A DNA stretch of 64,000 nucleotides from Folioceros fuciformis (lineage: Eukaryota > Anthocerotophyta > Anthocerotopsida > Anthocerotales). Shown here in pieces: positions 53,963-64,000 of the stretch. Each line of letters begins with the position of its first letter. Position 1 is the stretch's first letter. The notes under the pieces are model-generated. The model made no database searches. It was not told the DNA's origin and was given only the letters and a program-made list of their open reading frames with translations. Position numbers and translations under genes: made by a program. Where the stretch lies: NCBI GenBank assembly GCA_049999805.1, contig JBNGIO010006327.1:349689-413688 (forward strand), given 5' to 3'.

Positions 53963-56503
53963 ATGGGTTACTTACGTGATGTTTCTTGGGAGCATCTCTT
54001 GCTAACCAATATGCATGGTGCTTACGAGCTCAAGGATGTTCTTAAGCTCTATTTTCAACCAGAAGTTCTTGACGAGCTAGAGCAAATATGTGTAGATCAC
54101 TTGAATTCCTTGAATGAATTCAAAGAGACGGGTAATACTATCGAATCTTTAAAAGCTCATGTCAAGTATGAAATACAAAAGAGGGCAATCATCCAACAAA
54201 TTAAGAGTCCTCCCTATGTCTATGCTGAAATGCAAGGGCTCATACATAGTGAAGTAGAAGAAGGATTCCAAGAGCCATTCAGCACAAATAAGCTGCATAT
54301 GAGAAGTAGAGCAGCTGGCAAGTATCTTCTTTCCTTTATGATTTTATGCATGACCAATTGGATTTATCCACCGAGCATTCTTAGCCATGTATTTCCAATT
54401 CAAGTAGAGTCTCCAAGAAGAAGTGAAGAAAGGGGCGGGACACTTGGTTCAGCCATTGATATGGGTGTGTGCCCAATTTATTATACTTGTATGCGTGTGA
54501 ATTGTAACAAGTCAAGTACCCCTTGCCAAAATTTGGCTATGGGCATGTGTAATTCTTGTGAGCTGGTTGCTTATTGTATAGAACATTGTGGATGCGAGGA
54601 TGCACACTCATCGTTCTGTGATCAAATCTCAAAAGCAAAAGGGGAGGGAAATAAGCCATCTATGAGGAACAAGTACAATTATCCAAGAAACGATGCTGCA
54701 ATAACATGGGATACCACTCCTCCTATTGCCCTACTAAACCACCATGATTTAAAGGAGTCTCTCCCAACTCCCTTGCGTTTGTCTTTCGATGGTTGTTATG
54801 ACTTAAGCCATATCATCCACACCCTTGGTGAAATATATGTTGATCCTCAATCTAAAAGCTTGATGCAGTTGAATTTCAAAGGGGAGATCATTTTTTACAT
54901 CAATTGTTCAGATCACCATGCTATTGCTAGGAATCTTATCATCTGTTGTTTGCTAACAGCTTGGGCTCATGGTGATTTTGGCGATTCTATTGGTGATGCC
55001 ATCATAGCTATTTGGTACTCAGCTTTCTTGACATTGCCTCAATATCTCTTACTTATAGAGACCATTACATCCATCCTCAAAGATGCTATGATTATAGAAT
55101 CTGATGTAGATGTTTTTAGAAGCCTTGGTACATTAGTAGAATGGTTAAACGAGAATGTAGATGATAGAACATGCGTGGATCATATTGTGAATTCCAGAAA
55201 CTGTCACTGCCATGTTCATCTTCATAGCCAAGGATCTGAGATTTGGAAGTACTTAGTGGAGATGACACTAACAAACTGGTCTCCAGGGAGATGTGAAGTA
55301 GGTAGAAAGCAAAGTGTCAGTGCAACTGACAATAGCCAAGCTATAGAGCAATATCTCATTCCAGAGCATCTTGAAGTTGTGACACATTTTCGGCTCACAG
55401 GAATGCTACTTCCATATGGCCAATATTCCGATAACCATGTGATACCTAATCCCACTTTGTTCTCACCTACTAAGGGATGGATAGGTGAATCCAATGCTTT
55501 CGATTGCTTTGGTGGCTGGCCCATGAACCAGGTGTTATCTCCAATGCCCTTGTTACATTGTCCTTCACTATTCTCATTACTGCATCTTGAAGCTTGCAAC
55601 AACAACTATCTTGATCAAAACATTTTGTGTCTTGATGATATGTCGCAGATTTTACGAAGGACCATAGCTCCATTGCAACCTGCGCATGATCTTTATGGAA
55701 TTTTTTTCTTCCATCTCAAAGTTGCTTTAACTAAAGCTCTTTCAACACTTAGAGAGCACCAAGTGAACTTTCATTTCTTTGCCAAGTCTTCTGACATGTT
55801 TGTCCATCATCTTACATACAAAGATCCAGGTCTTATGGCTTTGTACCGTGGATTCACTACATTGAGAGAGTATTCGAGTCTACAAGAAGTGCTATGCCAG
55901 TGGGCTCCTCTATTTGGGTGGCCTAGCAACAAGGGCCATTGTTTAGTACTCAAAGTTTGCTCTCACAAAGTCACCGACTTATCATCTCAACTTAATATCA
56001 ACAAGAGATCAGATGTTTTGGATTGGTTTATTGGTGTGGTTAACTCATCCTATGATCATGAAACTGAGAGATTCAAAGACATACTACTCCAATATGTGAA
56101 AGACTTGCGTGAAGGCAAAGTTAACTCCAAAGTTGACCGATTATGTCCTTTGTTGTTCATATCCGAGGAAGATGTACACAAGGAACTCCAACTTGATAAG
56201 GTTTCTACAGTGAAAGACCTCCATGACGACGAATTTTACCTTAAAGTTGAGAGATTGTTTGCTCTCACATTCATATCCAAGTTTGATAAACCAAAGAAAT
56301 TCAAAGTTGATAAGTTGCCGACAAAAGGTCATATGATGCAAAGAAGGACAAAACACATGGTGGTACCATACTCAACAAAGCCCTCATATTCTACTCTACC
56401 CAAACGTGATACTAGTTTTCTAGTTAAGAAATGGTACTATGAACTCTTTATTAAGAGAGTCGATTATTCAACTATTTTTACAGAATGGATAGTAAATAAG
56501 TAG
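53963..56503 (+). CDS. MYND zinc finger/DUF4470-like protein, copy 1
   Basis: Two exons are inferred, 53963-55531 and 55649-56503, giving 807 aa. The 117-bp intron (AACCAG|GTGTTA...GTCGCAG|ATTTTA) is stop-free and a multiple of three, so the frame also reads through it, but the paralogue at 59048 has stops in the equivalent intron. The start MGYLRDVSWEHLL is conserved in both copies. A MYND-like Cys/His cluster spans about residues 170-215 (CMRVNCNKSSTPCQNLAMG, CNSCELVAYC). It is followed by WDTTPPIALLNHH, FDGCYDLSHIIHTLGE and YINCSDHHAIARNLIICCLL, the layout of DUF4470 (related to the N-terminal domain of dynein-assembly factor DNAAF3), usually seen with MYND fingers in fungi. The C-terminal region contains a duplicated KVDRL/KVERL-FIS motif. 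Coding sequence is AT-rich compared with neighbours. Function unknown. Confidence 0.75.
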   Translation: MGYLRDVSWEHLLLTNMHGAYELKDVLKLYFQPEVLDELEQICVDHLNSLNEFKETGNTIESLKAHVKYEIQKRAIIQQIKSPPYVYAEMQGLIHSEVEEGFQEPFSTNKLHMRSRAAGKYLLSFMILCMTNWIYPPSILSHVFPIQVESPRRSEERGGTLGSAIDMGVCPIYYTCMRVNCNKSSTPCQNLAMGMCNSCELVAYCIEHCGCEDAHSSFCDQISKAKGEGNKPSMRNKYNYPRNDAAITWDTTPPIALLNHHDLKESLPTPLRLSFDGCYDLSHIIHTLGEIYVDPQSKSLMQLNFKGEIIFYINCSDHHAIARNLIICCLLTAWAHGDFGDSIGDAIIAIWYSAFLTLPQYLLLIETITSILKDAMIIESDVDVFRSLGTLVEWLNENVDDRTCVDHIVNSRNCHCHVHLHSQGSEIWKYLVEMTLTNWSPGRCEVGRKQSVSATDNSQAIEQYLIPEHLEVVTHFRLTGMLLPYGQYSDNHVIPNPTLFSPTKGWIGESNAFDCFGGWPMNQVLSPMPLLHCPSLFSLLHLEACNNNYLDQNILCLDDMSQILRRTIAPLQPAHDLYGIFFFHLKVALTKALSTLREHQVNFHFFAKSSDMFVHHLTYKDPGLMALYRGFTTLREYSSLQEVLCQWAPLFGWPSNKGHCLVLKVCSHKVTDLSSQLNINKRSDVLDWFIGVVNSSYDHETERFKDILLQYVKDLREGKVNSKVDRLCPLLFISEEDVHKELQLDKVSTVKDLHDDEFYLKVERLFALTFISKFDKPKKFKVDKLPTKGHMMQRRTKHMVVPYSTKPSYSTLPKRDTSFLVKKWYYELFIKRVDYSTIFTEWIVNK

Positions 56504-56659
56504 ATTGGATAGAGTATTTTAATTTACTAAACAATGACTACAATGTAAAGGTTGATATACAACACAGGATTCATTGACATCTTTAATACACTAAGCCCTA
56601 AACATACAATAAACCCTAAATCCTAAACATCATTAATCATCTTATTAGTGTGAATTCAT

Positions 56660-57180
56660 GCCGGGATGTGGAGGGTCCAGAAGGACTAATGGTGTGCCGG
56701 CCTTGTTGAGGATTATTTCCCTCTCCGTCGTGGTGTGCGTGAGTTGGATCCGTCCATGTGTCCGCTGGATTCCTGCTGCTTGCCTCTCCTTGGAGCCTTG
56801 TGTTTGTGTCTCTCACGACCCTTAAGATCACGAGGGCAACCGGGAACGGATATGGCTGGTGTTCCGAGGGATTCAGTAAATCCACATGCTTGGATACCCT
56901 GTTGAATAGGATGAACTAGGGTACCCTGCTGATGAGCCTGCGCCTCGCTCACTGCCGCTGGAAATGACCTACCGCAGGTCGCTCGGGCTTTTGGCTTTGT
57001 GGACTTTAGCTAAAGCTTGCAGTAGGGGAGGATTGCTCCGCACTGTCGTTGTCAAATGCTAGACAAGTTGTCACATGCCAGACCAATTGGTTCCTCCGGT
57101 CCAAAGGTTGCTTTCTGATATTCCATTTGCTTGCCAGAAGCCGAAATCTCTGACACAGCTGCTCCGAACCTTCCCGTACA
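56660..57180 (-). pseudogene. Duplicated tail of the nucleotidyltransferase gene
   Basis: Homologous to 62205-62710 in the same orientation. Shared protein segments: GRFGAAVSEISASGKQME (GRFGAGVSQISASGKQME in the full copy), QQGIQACGFTESLG, ISVPGCP. Frameshifts separate these, and the catalytic part is absent. It is the far end of duplication unit 1. Confidence 0.8.
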
Positions 57181-57189
57181 TTTGTCACG

Positions 57190-57470
57190 ATTTCCTCCGT
57201 TCACCGAGGAGATATCGTGGCAAATATGCTCACAAAAGGGCCTATCCGCTTGAAGCATGAGCGCTCTCGCTCTCTTCCTGGTGTAGCTTGTTTGTTCGCT
57301 AGGGGGGGGAATCTGCCATGTTCGCGCACATTCCCACATGGATTTAAGGGGGAGTACACCTTAGCTCACACTTCTTTCTTTTGTCTGTGTTGCTATGCGT
57401 ATTCACGTGGGGGAGTGTTTAACAGGATGAGGTTCATCCTCGTAGACTCTAATTAGTGAGAATCGCATAA
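57190..57470 (+). mobile_element. Ty1-copia fragment: pol C-terminus, polypurine tract, LTR start
   Basis: The plus-strand frame GDIVANMLTKGPIRLKHERS then RSLPGV is the C-terminal end of Copia RNase H, typically VADxxTKxLPRxKHExxRxxLGV. Downstream, GTGGGGGAG is a typical polypurine tract followed by TGTTTAACAGGATGAGG, the likely LTR start at 57416. No complete LTR follows. The fragment sits exactly between the two units of the segmental duplication. Confidence 0.75.
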
Positions 57471-57612
57471 TCGCTAGCAATGAAGAGTTTTCCACTCATC
57501 TACCCTTGGTCCGCTTAAATGTTCCATTCTAATTGAGGGTCATTGCCAACTTCATTTACCTTCAGTCAGATCTGTGCTTTCGTGGTTGTCCTCTGCCACT
57601 TTTACAAGCTTC

Positions 57613-57786
57613 ACAAGAATGTGAGCAAGACTGTTATCTTCAACCCACTAGCCTTACTCCTTGGACTATGAAACCATCATGAAGCGGCAATCTGCATCCG
57701 ATGACATTATCTCGGCCCCTAGTTTTGCTTATGGTCGAGTCCCACAGGCAGGAGATGTTGATGACGCAAGTGCAGAAACCGTATAG
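57613..57786 (+). pseudogene. Copy of the last PFK exon
   Basis: Nucleotide-level copy of about 51870-52043. It ends at the same GCAGAAACCGTATAG stop, but lacks the exon's 5' part and acceptor and carries changes. It cannot be part of PFK and marks the left edge of duplication unit 2. Confidence 0.85.
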
Positions 57787-58434
57787 TGTGTGGGATGCGG
57801 AGGCAAGCGTAGGTTGATTGATTCTCCGTTGTTTACCGACCCTGTGCCATCACCAGGAAAAGTCTCATCAGTGGCCAGTCTCAATCTGTTTGTTCACACT
57901 GCCGATATTGGACTTGCTTAATTGTGACAAACGGACAGTAAGTTACTTCCTATCACCTAACTGACTGCAAAATCTACAGTCACGGCACGTAACTTGAAGA
58001 TTTTCACGACGGCCCCATGTCACAGGAATTCCGGACCCGTTCCTTGAAGGACTGCCTCCCGGAAGACGGATCCTACTTGTGTGCCACCTGCTCCTGGATG
58101 TGCCTCAGCTCTCTGAATATCCCCCAGAAATGGTATTCGTCCTCAGCGAGGCCGCACCTGCGCTTACAGAAGACTGGCAGGTGGGCCGACATGCTTGTCA
58201 AGGAAGCAAGCATGAGTAACAAAGTGTACAACGTTACTGTCCGGCTATCGGAATCACACCGACATAAGCAACAAACACGGCGGCGCTGAAGGACGCCAGA
58301 AGGGCCAAGCGCCGGCGCATGGAAAACCTCTTAGCCTTCCCCATCGACTGAATTCCCCGTCTTGAAGAGAAACCAGCCTGAGCCCTAGAGACATTTAGGA
58401 GATGGAGCTCGCAACACTACCGTCAAGCAGCTTG

Positions 58435-58536
58435 CTAGTGGTCGAGCTGGGCCAAGGCTACCTGCTCGTGGTCTACGGCCTCCTGGATCAGACCTTCGTC
58501 GTCCACCACCATCTGCAGGGCACCGACCCCACTCAT
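58435..58536 (-). pseudogene. EF-hand gene copy with its EF-hand deleted
   Basis: A 33-codon frame fuses the start region directly to the C-terminal segment: MSGVGALQMVVDDEGLIQEA then VDHEQVALAQLDH. Compared with 53107-53457 everything from just after the initiator to just before QMVV is missing, including the Ca-binding loop. It is not expected to bind calcium. It keeps an open frame, which may be chance at this length. Confidence 0.75.
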
Positions 58537-59047
58537 CGCGTCTACTCGCCAAACTGCGACAACCGCGACTCACTTTCCCGTTTCCCTCCCCATCTTCATC
58601 ACTGAATTAGTGCCTACATTAAGCGCACCGTTTTATTATCCCCTTTGAAAACCTTAGGTTACCCAAAATTGAAATCAAGTCCATCTCTCTCTTAGTACGA
58701 AGCATGTAGATCTTTTCAGCGGAACTCGATTTCTGCACGAAGAGTCCCTGCACGAACTACACCCGATTCCTTGTAGTAAGCTTAGTTGGGGGAGAGAGTG
58801 CAATTAGGCTGGACTGCGCTCTTGCTTACCAACAATGGAACTCCGACATAAGCATTGCTTAGCAGGTTGAGTTAGTATAGCACAACAGATTGTATTAGGT
58901 TTTTGGTTACTATGGCCGCACTCGTGGAACAAGCAGCCTTCAAAAGGATCACAAAAGTTTTGTAGGATTGGGCTTACGGTTATGAAGAATTGGATGGAAC
59001 CTCGCACTTGTAAATTGGCGCATAGCAAGATTGTCTAGCAGTGTCAT

Positions 59048-61446
59048 ATGGGTTACTTGCGCGATGTTTCTTGGGAGCATCTCCTCACAAGCAATATAAG
59101 AGGTGCGTTTCAGATGATCCATGTTCTTAAGGAGTACTTTGAGCCTAAATTAATCAAGGAACTACAAGATTTATCTGTAGTTCATGTGGACTCCTTAGCC
59201 AACTTCAAACTCACGGATAGAGAATCATTGTTATATTTTCAAACTGACATCAATTATGAAGAACAAAAGAGAGCAGTTATACAAAAATTGAAGACTCATT
59301 CAGACGTCCAAGCTGAAATGCAAGGCCTCATACATGCTGAACTAGAAAGGGGTATCCTGGAGCCATTTAAGGTTGAAAAGCTGCATATCAGAAGTATGGA
59401 AGCTGGGAAGAGTCTTCTTTCCTTTATAATTTTGTGCCTCACTAATATGATTTATCCACCAAGTGTTCTTGGTTACGTGTTTCCAATTCCAGTTAATCTC
59501 CCTGGAAGAGATGATGAAAGGGGAGGGACTTTTGGTTCCGCCATTGATATGGGTGTGTGCCTATCATGTTATACATGTATGAATTGGGATTGCAACAGTT
59601 CAAAACCCCCTTGCCAAAATCTGGCAATGGGGATATGTAACTCTTGTGAGTTGGTTGCTTATTGTAACCCACATTGTGGGATGGAGCACGATTGCCAAGC
59701 TGGACATGGTTTGATATGCAATCGGATCTTTGAACTGAGAATGGCAGGGTATAAGCCATCACCAAGGGAAAAGTGTGAATATCCACAAAACGAAGCTGCA
59801 ATAAGATGGGATACTACTCCTCTTATTGCCCTAGTAAAACACAATGGCCCGGATGAGTTTCTCCCAACTCCCTTACGTATGTCTTTCGATGGGTGCTATG
59901 ACTTAAGCAATATCATCCAGACCCTTGGTCAAATAAATGCTGATCGTCAGTTTAAGGACATGAAGAAGTTGAAATCCAAACGAGAGATTACTTTTTACAT
60001 CAATTGTTCAGATCATCATGCTGTTGCTAGGAATCTTATCATCAGTTGCTTGCTTGCAGCTTGGGCCAATGGTGATTTTGGCGATTCTATTGGTGATGCC
60101 ATTATAGCAATTTGGTACTCAGCTTTCTTAACACTTCCTCAGTATCTTTTGCTCATAGAGACTATTACATCCATCCTCAAAGATGCTAAGATTATGGATA
60201 CACGCTTACCAGTGAGCCTTACTGCTTTATCAAGAAGGTTAAACATGAATTCAGACAAAGCATACGTGGATCGCTTAGTAAATCTTAAAAACTCTGAATG
60301 CCATGTTCATCTTCATAGCAAAGGACCTGAGATTTGGAAGTATTTGGTGGAGATGACATTGCTAAACTGGTCTTTAGAGGGATGTGAAGCAGCTAGAATG
60401 CAAAGTGTAAATGCAACGGACAACAGCCAAGCCATAGAACAGTATCTCATTCCAGAGCATGTTGAAGCTGTAAGACATTTTCGACTTACAGGGATGCTTC
60501 TGCCATACGGCCAATATTCCGGTCACCATGTTCTACCGAACCCCACTTTGTTCTCAGCTACTATGGGATGGATAGGTGAATCCAGCAGTGTTGACTGCTT
60601 TGGGGGTTGGCCTATCAACAAGGTCTTGTTTCTCATACCTTTTAACTCTGTCATTCATCATGCTGATTACTACATCTTGCAACAATAACTTGATCAAAGA
60701 GTTCTATTTCTCTTGTACATATGGCACAGGTTTTGGAGAAGAAAGTAGCTCCATTTGAGCCTCAATATGATCTATATGGAAACTTTTTCTTCCACCTCAA
60801 AGATGCTCTAAACAAGGCTCTTGCAACAATTCGAGACACCCGAGTGAACTTTCAATTCTTTGCCATGTCTTCAGAGTTGTTTACACATCATCTTACATAC
60901 AAAGATCCAGGTCTCATGGCTTTGTATCGTGGATTCACCACATTAAGAGAGTATTCAAGTCTACCACAAGTGCTTCGTCATTGGGCTCCTCTATTTGGGT
61001 GGCCACGCAATAGGGCCAATTGTTTAGTGCTTAAAGTGCGCTCTCACAAAATCACCAAGTTATCATCTCAACTTAATATCAATCCTAGACTTGAAGTGCT
61101 CGACAAGTTTATGGGCAAGGTTAACTCATCAGAAGACAGCAAAACAGAGAGATTCAAAGACATATTATTGCAGTATGTTAAAGACCTCCGTGAAGACAAA
61201 GTTTCCTCCAAAGTTGACCGATTACGTGCGTTACTGCTCACAGACAACCAAGATGAGTTGCCTAGAGAATGCCATGGCATGAAAAGAAGGACAAAGAATA
61301 TAGTGGTACCTCACACCAAAATGCCCTCTTATTTTAAGCTATCCAACTACGACCCTAATGTACTAGTTAACAAATGCTACTATGATATTTTCCTTTCTAG
61401 AGCTGATTATTTAACTAATTTTATAGAGTGGACAGTTAATAGATAG
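59048..61446 (+). CDS. MYND zinc finger/DUF4470-like protein, copy 2
   Basis: Two exons, 59048-60622 and 60730-61446, with a 107-bp intron (ATCAACAAG|GTCTTG...ATGGCACAG|GTTTTG) that contains a stop, so splicing is required. The product is 763 aa. It starts MGYLRDVSWEHLLTSN as in copy 1. The MYND-like cluster is fuller than in copy 1: CYTCMNWDCNSSKPPCQNLA, CNSCELVAYCNPHC, then a HDCQAGHGLIC-type end. The DUF4470-like core follows (WDTTPLIALVKH, FDGCYDLSNIIQTLGQ, YINCSDHHAVARNLIISCLL, GDFGDSIGDAIIAIWYSAFL). The C-terminal part lacks the extra KVERL-FIS repeat of copy 1. Reading frames and key Cys residues are intact, and differences from copy 1 are spread through the protein, suggesting both copies are maintained. 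No function is known. Confidence 0.78.
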
Positions 61447-61944
61447 AGGACATTGCAGTATAGCCAGTTTACTAGAGTAGACAATGAATATCAGTACAAA
61501 GTTTAAGTATTTGCACATCCCTAAAATTGTAACATAGAAAACTTTATCACCTAATCTTTTCAGTCAAAACATGCTTGAGTGGGATCTAATTACTTCAAAT
61601 TCATGTTGATCATAATGTGCAAACGAATGGGCCCCACACCTAGCGTGCGTTAAAGTGTGCAGAGGGTCTGTTTCTCGTACACTTCAAAAAGCGTGCCACG
61701 TTACCCCAAAGCCATGGATGGGTTTGCTTGCGGCTGCACAGGAACGGCACTGGAAACCAGCAAGCCTTGCTAGACTGTATTCAAGGCAGCACGAAAACAA
61801 GATATTGAGAGACAACGAACGCAAGAAAAGTTGAACCGCCTCTGACAACACGCTGAATGCTTTTGGGAAACACGTGCACACATACTTTCCTTTCTCCGGA
61901 GATTGGCATCTCAGTGCTCCCCGCCCGCAGTCCGGGCTCGTACT
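61447..61944. other. Spacer between convergent genes
   Basis: 3' flanks of MYND/DUF4470 copy 2 and of the nucleotidyltransferase gene. Nothing recognisable. Confidence 0.6.
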
Positions 61945-63812
61945 CTAAGAGACGTTAGAGTCGCTAACTCCAGGACCTACTAGAATTCTAAAGTTGCTTC
62001 GACGAGGGGGAAGCTGGCCCTCCGACTGCCTCGGCAAGCCGCCTTGGTCAGGCATGAGAGGTACGCCGGGAAGCATATCCTGGTTTTTCTTCGTCCACCG
62101 TGGAAAATTCTGCTTGTTCCTCCGGAACGATTTTACCCCTGGCGAGGTGCTTCCTTGGGGCTGCGTCGCACCGGATCCCATCGGATTCCTGAATTGGCCT
62201 TGAGATGTGGAGGGTTCACCAGCTCTGACACTGGTTCCAGGAGGACTAGTCGCATGTTGGCCCTGTTGAGGATTTCTTCGCTCTCCATCATAGTCCGCGT
62301 GACTTGGGTCGTCCATGGGTCCATTCGACTCCTGAAGCTTGCCTCTCCTTCGACCCCTGTTTCTGTGTCTCTCACGACTCTTGAAAGCATGAGGGCAACC
62401 GGGAACGGACATGGCTGGTGATCCAGGGGATTCAGTAATTCCACATGCTTGGATACCCTGCTGAATATGATCAACTTGGCTACCCTGCTGAGCCTGCGCC
62501 TCACTCACTGCTGCCGAAAATGGCCTACCGCAGGTCGCTCGGGCTTTTGCCTTTGTGGACTTCAGCCTTGCAGACGGGGAGGACTGCTCCCCACTATCGT
62601 TGTCAGATGCTAGACCAATTGGTTCTTCTTCCGGTCCACAAGTTGCTTTCTGTTGTTCCATTTGCTTGCCAGAAGCCGAAATTTGTGACACACCTGCTCC
62701 GAACCTTCCTGTACCTGACTTCTTCCCAACTCCTCCTTTCACTTGTGTTTGGCCAAGATTATCCTGCCTTCCTTTTCCCTGTGAACCAAAGAAGTGATGC
62801 TTGTTCGCCTCTTGGAATGGTTGGTGCTGATTCCAGCCTCCATTTTGCGTCCTAACGCACGGAAGCTGCTGTCCATACCCCGTATGCCGAAATTGACCAT
62901 TGAGTTGACCGTACACCTGAGCGTATTGCTGACCATATTGCTGCTGCATCTTTGAACGAACCCCTGGTATCAAGTTTCCCTGGGGCCAGCAAAATAGGCA
63001 AACTCGCAACCAGGATGGATCACTATCAGGCNNNNNNNNNNNNNNNNNNNNNNNNNNNNNNNNNNNNNNNNNNNNNNNNNNNNNNNNNNNNNNNNNNNNN
63101 NNNNNNNNNNNNNNNNNNNNNNNNNNNNNNNATACCGGATAGGGCTTCAGCTGTGACGGAAAACGCATCACATATCTGTGGCAGAGTGTTCTCATGCACA
63201 CTTCTAGCACAGTTCTCCGTATAGTCAAACGGGTCCTCAACCTGCGTACAAATATCACCTTCAACGTAAACTTCAGAGCCAGACTTCACGTAGACATGCG
63301 GGCTCCCAAGATATACATTAAAGCATGCTAATGTTGATTTCTCATGGATCAAGAATGCAAAGAAGGCCCACACCATGAGTATTACTCACACTCATGATGT
63401 AGTGTTTATCTCTCCATGCTTGATTGCTAGTGCTATTGTCGCCCCACTGTCCAGCAAACGTTCGGACAACCAAACCTTGTGTCCACAAATGTTGCACAGA
63501 AGAAAACTGCGGGCCCACAAAGAACAAAATTGGCCTCAACTAAGTTCTAACTTTAGGAAGACCACAGCTTGAAATTCTTCGTTGGAGGCTTTCAACAGTT
63601 AGCGTACAGCCTCAGACAATCCAGATAAAGTACATGGCTATGATACCGTTCGGCAATTGAAGCAAAATACGGAATTACCTGGACGAAGAAAGATAGCAGA
63701 AGATCCGCAACAGTACTCTTGTTCTGTTGACCAAAACCTTCACCTATAAAAGCTTGTATTCTTTTGGAACACTCTTCCAGATGTTGGTCCCTTGAGCTTC
63801 CAGCCCACTTTC
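61945..63812 (-). CDS. Non-canonical poly(A)/terminal nucleotidyltransferase, 3' part (gene continues past the window)
   Basis: Exons recovered on the minus strand: 63812-63679, 63506-63390, 63241 into the gap at 63131, and 62979-61945. The PAP-associated domain of Cid1/TUTase-type enzymes is visible: GQQNKSTVADLLLSFFVQ, LWTQGLVVRTFAGQWGDNS, WRDKHYIM and VEDPFDYTENCARSV (the family's EDPF...N.AR motif). The catalytic GS and DxD motifs would lie upstream, beyond the window end. The last exon is a 345-codon low-complexity tail rich in Gln, Gly and Ser (QQQYGQQYAQVYGQLNGQ), with SRERHRNRGRRRGK and a basic SFRRNKQNFPRWTKKNQ patch. The tail alone is duplicated at 56660-57180. Confidence 0.7.
63032..63131. 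other. Assembly gap (100 N) inside the nucleotidyltransferase gene
   Basis: Exactly 100 N between the EDPF exon and the low-complexity last exon. Frames on either side do not join across 100 bases, so the real distance differs. Confidence 0.99.
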
Positions 63813-64000
63813 CTGTTGAATTTTACACATGTGAGCATCTTTACCTACACATTGTGCAGGGACCAACAGTCATAACCCATTTCAAGCGTAAACTACAAAA
63901 CATGCAATCGGATAGGAAAATCAATCGTTCCATAAGAAGCAGATGTGCTCACGAACCAAACCTGGCGGCTCGTTGCCTTTCTCCTCACCAAGAATGGTAC

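Larger units (their letters stand above)
51870..57180. repeat. Tandem segmental duplication, unit 1
   Basis: Runs from inside the last PFK exon through the EF-hand gene and MYND/DUF4470 gene 1 to the tail of a nucleotidyltransferase gene. Each part has an ordered counterpart in unit 2 (57613-62710), including non-coding segments such as CGGAATCACACCGACATAAG-like text (near 52930 and 58250). The order and strand of all parts are identical in the two units. Confidence 0.85.
57613..62710. repeat. Tandem segmental duplication, unit 2
   Basis: Same order as unit 1: PFK last exon (broken), EF-hand gene (internally deleted), MYND/DUF4470 gene 2 (intact), nucleotidyltransferase tail (here attached to its gene). 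Non-coding parts are alignable by eye at many places, with substitutions and short indels, so the duplication is not recent. Confidence 0.85.

Noticed and set aside
53963-56503. MYND gene copy 1 as a single-exon gene
   Set aside because: The paralogue has a stop-containing intron at the same position with conserved splice sites. The frame in copy 1 is open through the intron by chance.

Overview
The window is nuclear DNA of a streptophyte, most likely a non-seed land plant or a close algal relative. The evidence is a set of plant-type genes (BIG5-type ARF-GEF, starch-targeting CBM48 protein, plant ATP-phosphofructokinase, organellar Asp-tRNA synthetase), GT-AG introns of mostly 70-400 bp, a Copia-type primer-binding site, and an embedded tract of degenerate mitochondrial sequence with a group II intron and nad6. 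I cannot name the species. Four 100-N assembly gaps are present (19851-19950, 20415-20514, 53303-53402, 63032-63131).

Layout, 0-16 kb: a CCATAG microsatellite; SDH2 (-); a decayed copy of an unknown repeated family (+); a 15-exon nucleolar DEAD-box helicase RH7/DDX21 homologue (+); a frameshifted CHAT-protease-like pseudogene (-); and the 8-exon splicing factor YJU2/CCDC94 (-). From 16 to 27 kb the DNA is gene-poor. It holds tandem repeats, mitochondrial-like sequence (group II intron reverse transcriptase, domain V, nad6), a Copia-type LTR with its primer-binding site, and a solo LTR with a perfect 5-bp target-site duplication.

From 27 to 44 kb is a gene-dense stretch: an ABCI-type soluble ABC ATPase, DIM1/YLS8, a sororin-like protein (-), BIG5, palmitoyl-protein thioesterase, organellar AspRS (-), a PTST-like CBM48 protein (-) and an ORF with the N-terminal domain of rhodanese-8/TrhO proteins (-). 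Three of these (ABCI, the 1813-codon BIG5, PPT) are single-exon, whereas neighbouring genes carry many introns. A second copy of the unknown family follows at 45.4-47 kb.

From 49 to 64 kb is a 14-exon ATP-phosphofructokinase followed by a tandem segmental duplication of about 5 kb. The unit runs from the last PFK exon through an EF-hand gene, a MYND-finger/DUF4470-like gene and the 3' end of a nucleotidyltransferase gene. The two units meet at a Ty1-copia pol/LTR fragment. In the second unit the PFK piece and the EF-hand gene are broken, while the MYND/DUF4470 gene is intact and diverged. In the first unit only the nucleotidyltransferase tail is a relic. The paired MYND/DUF4470 genes are the least described coding system here.

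The housekeeping genes do not form a pathway cluster. They cover respiration (SDH2), glycolysis (PFK), ribosome biogenesis (RH7), splicing (YJU2, DIM1), vesicle traffic (BIG5), lysosomal/vacuolar depalmitoylation (PPT), organellar translation (AspRS) and starch targeting (PTST-like).
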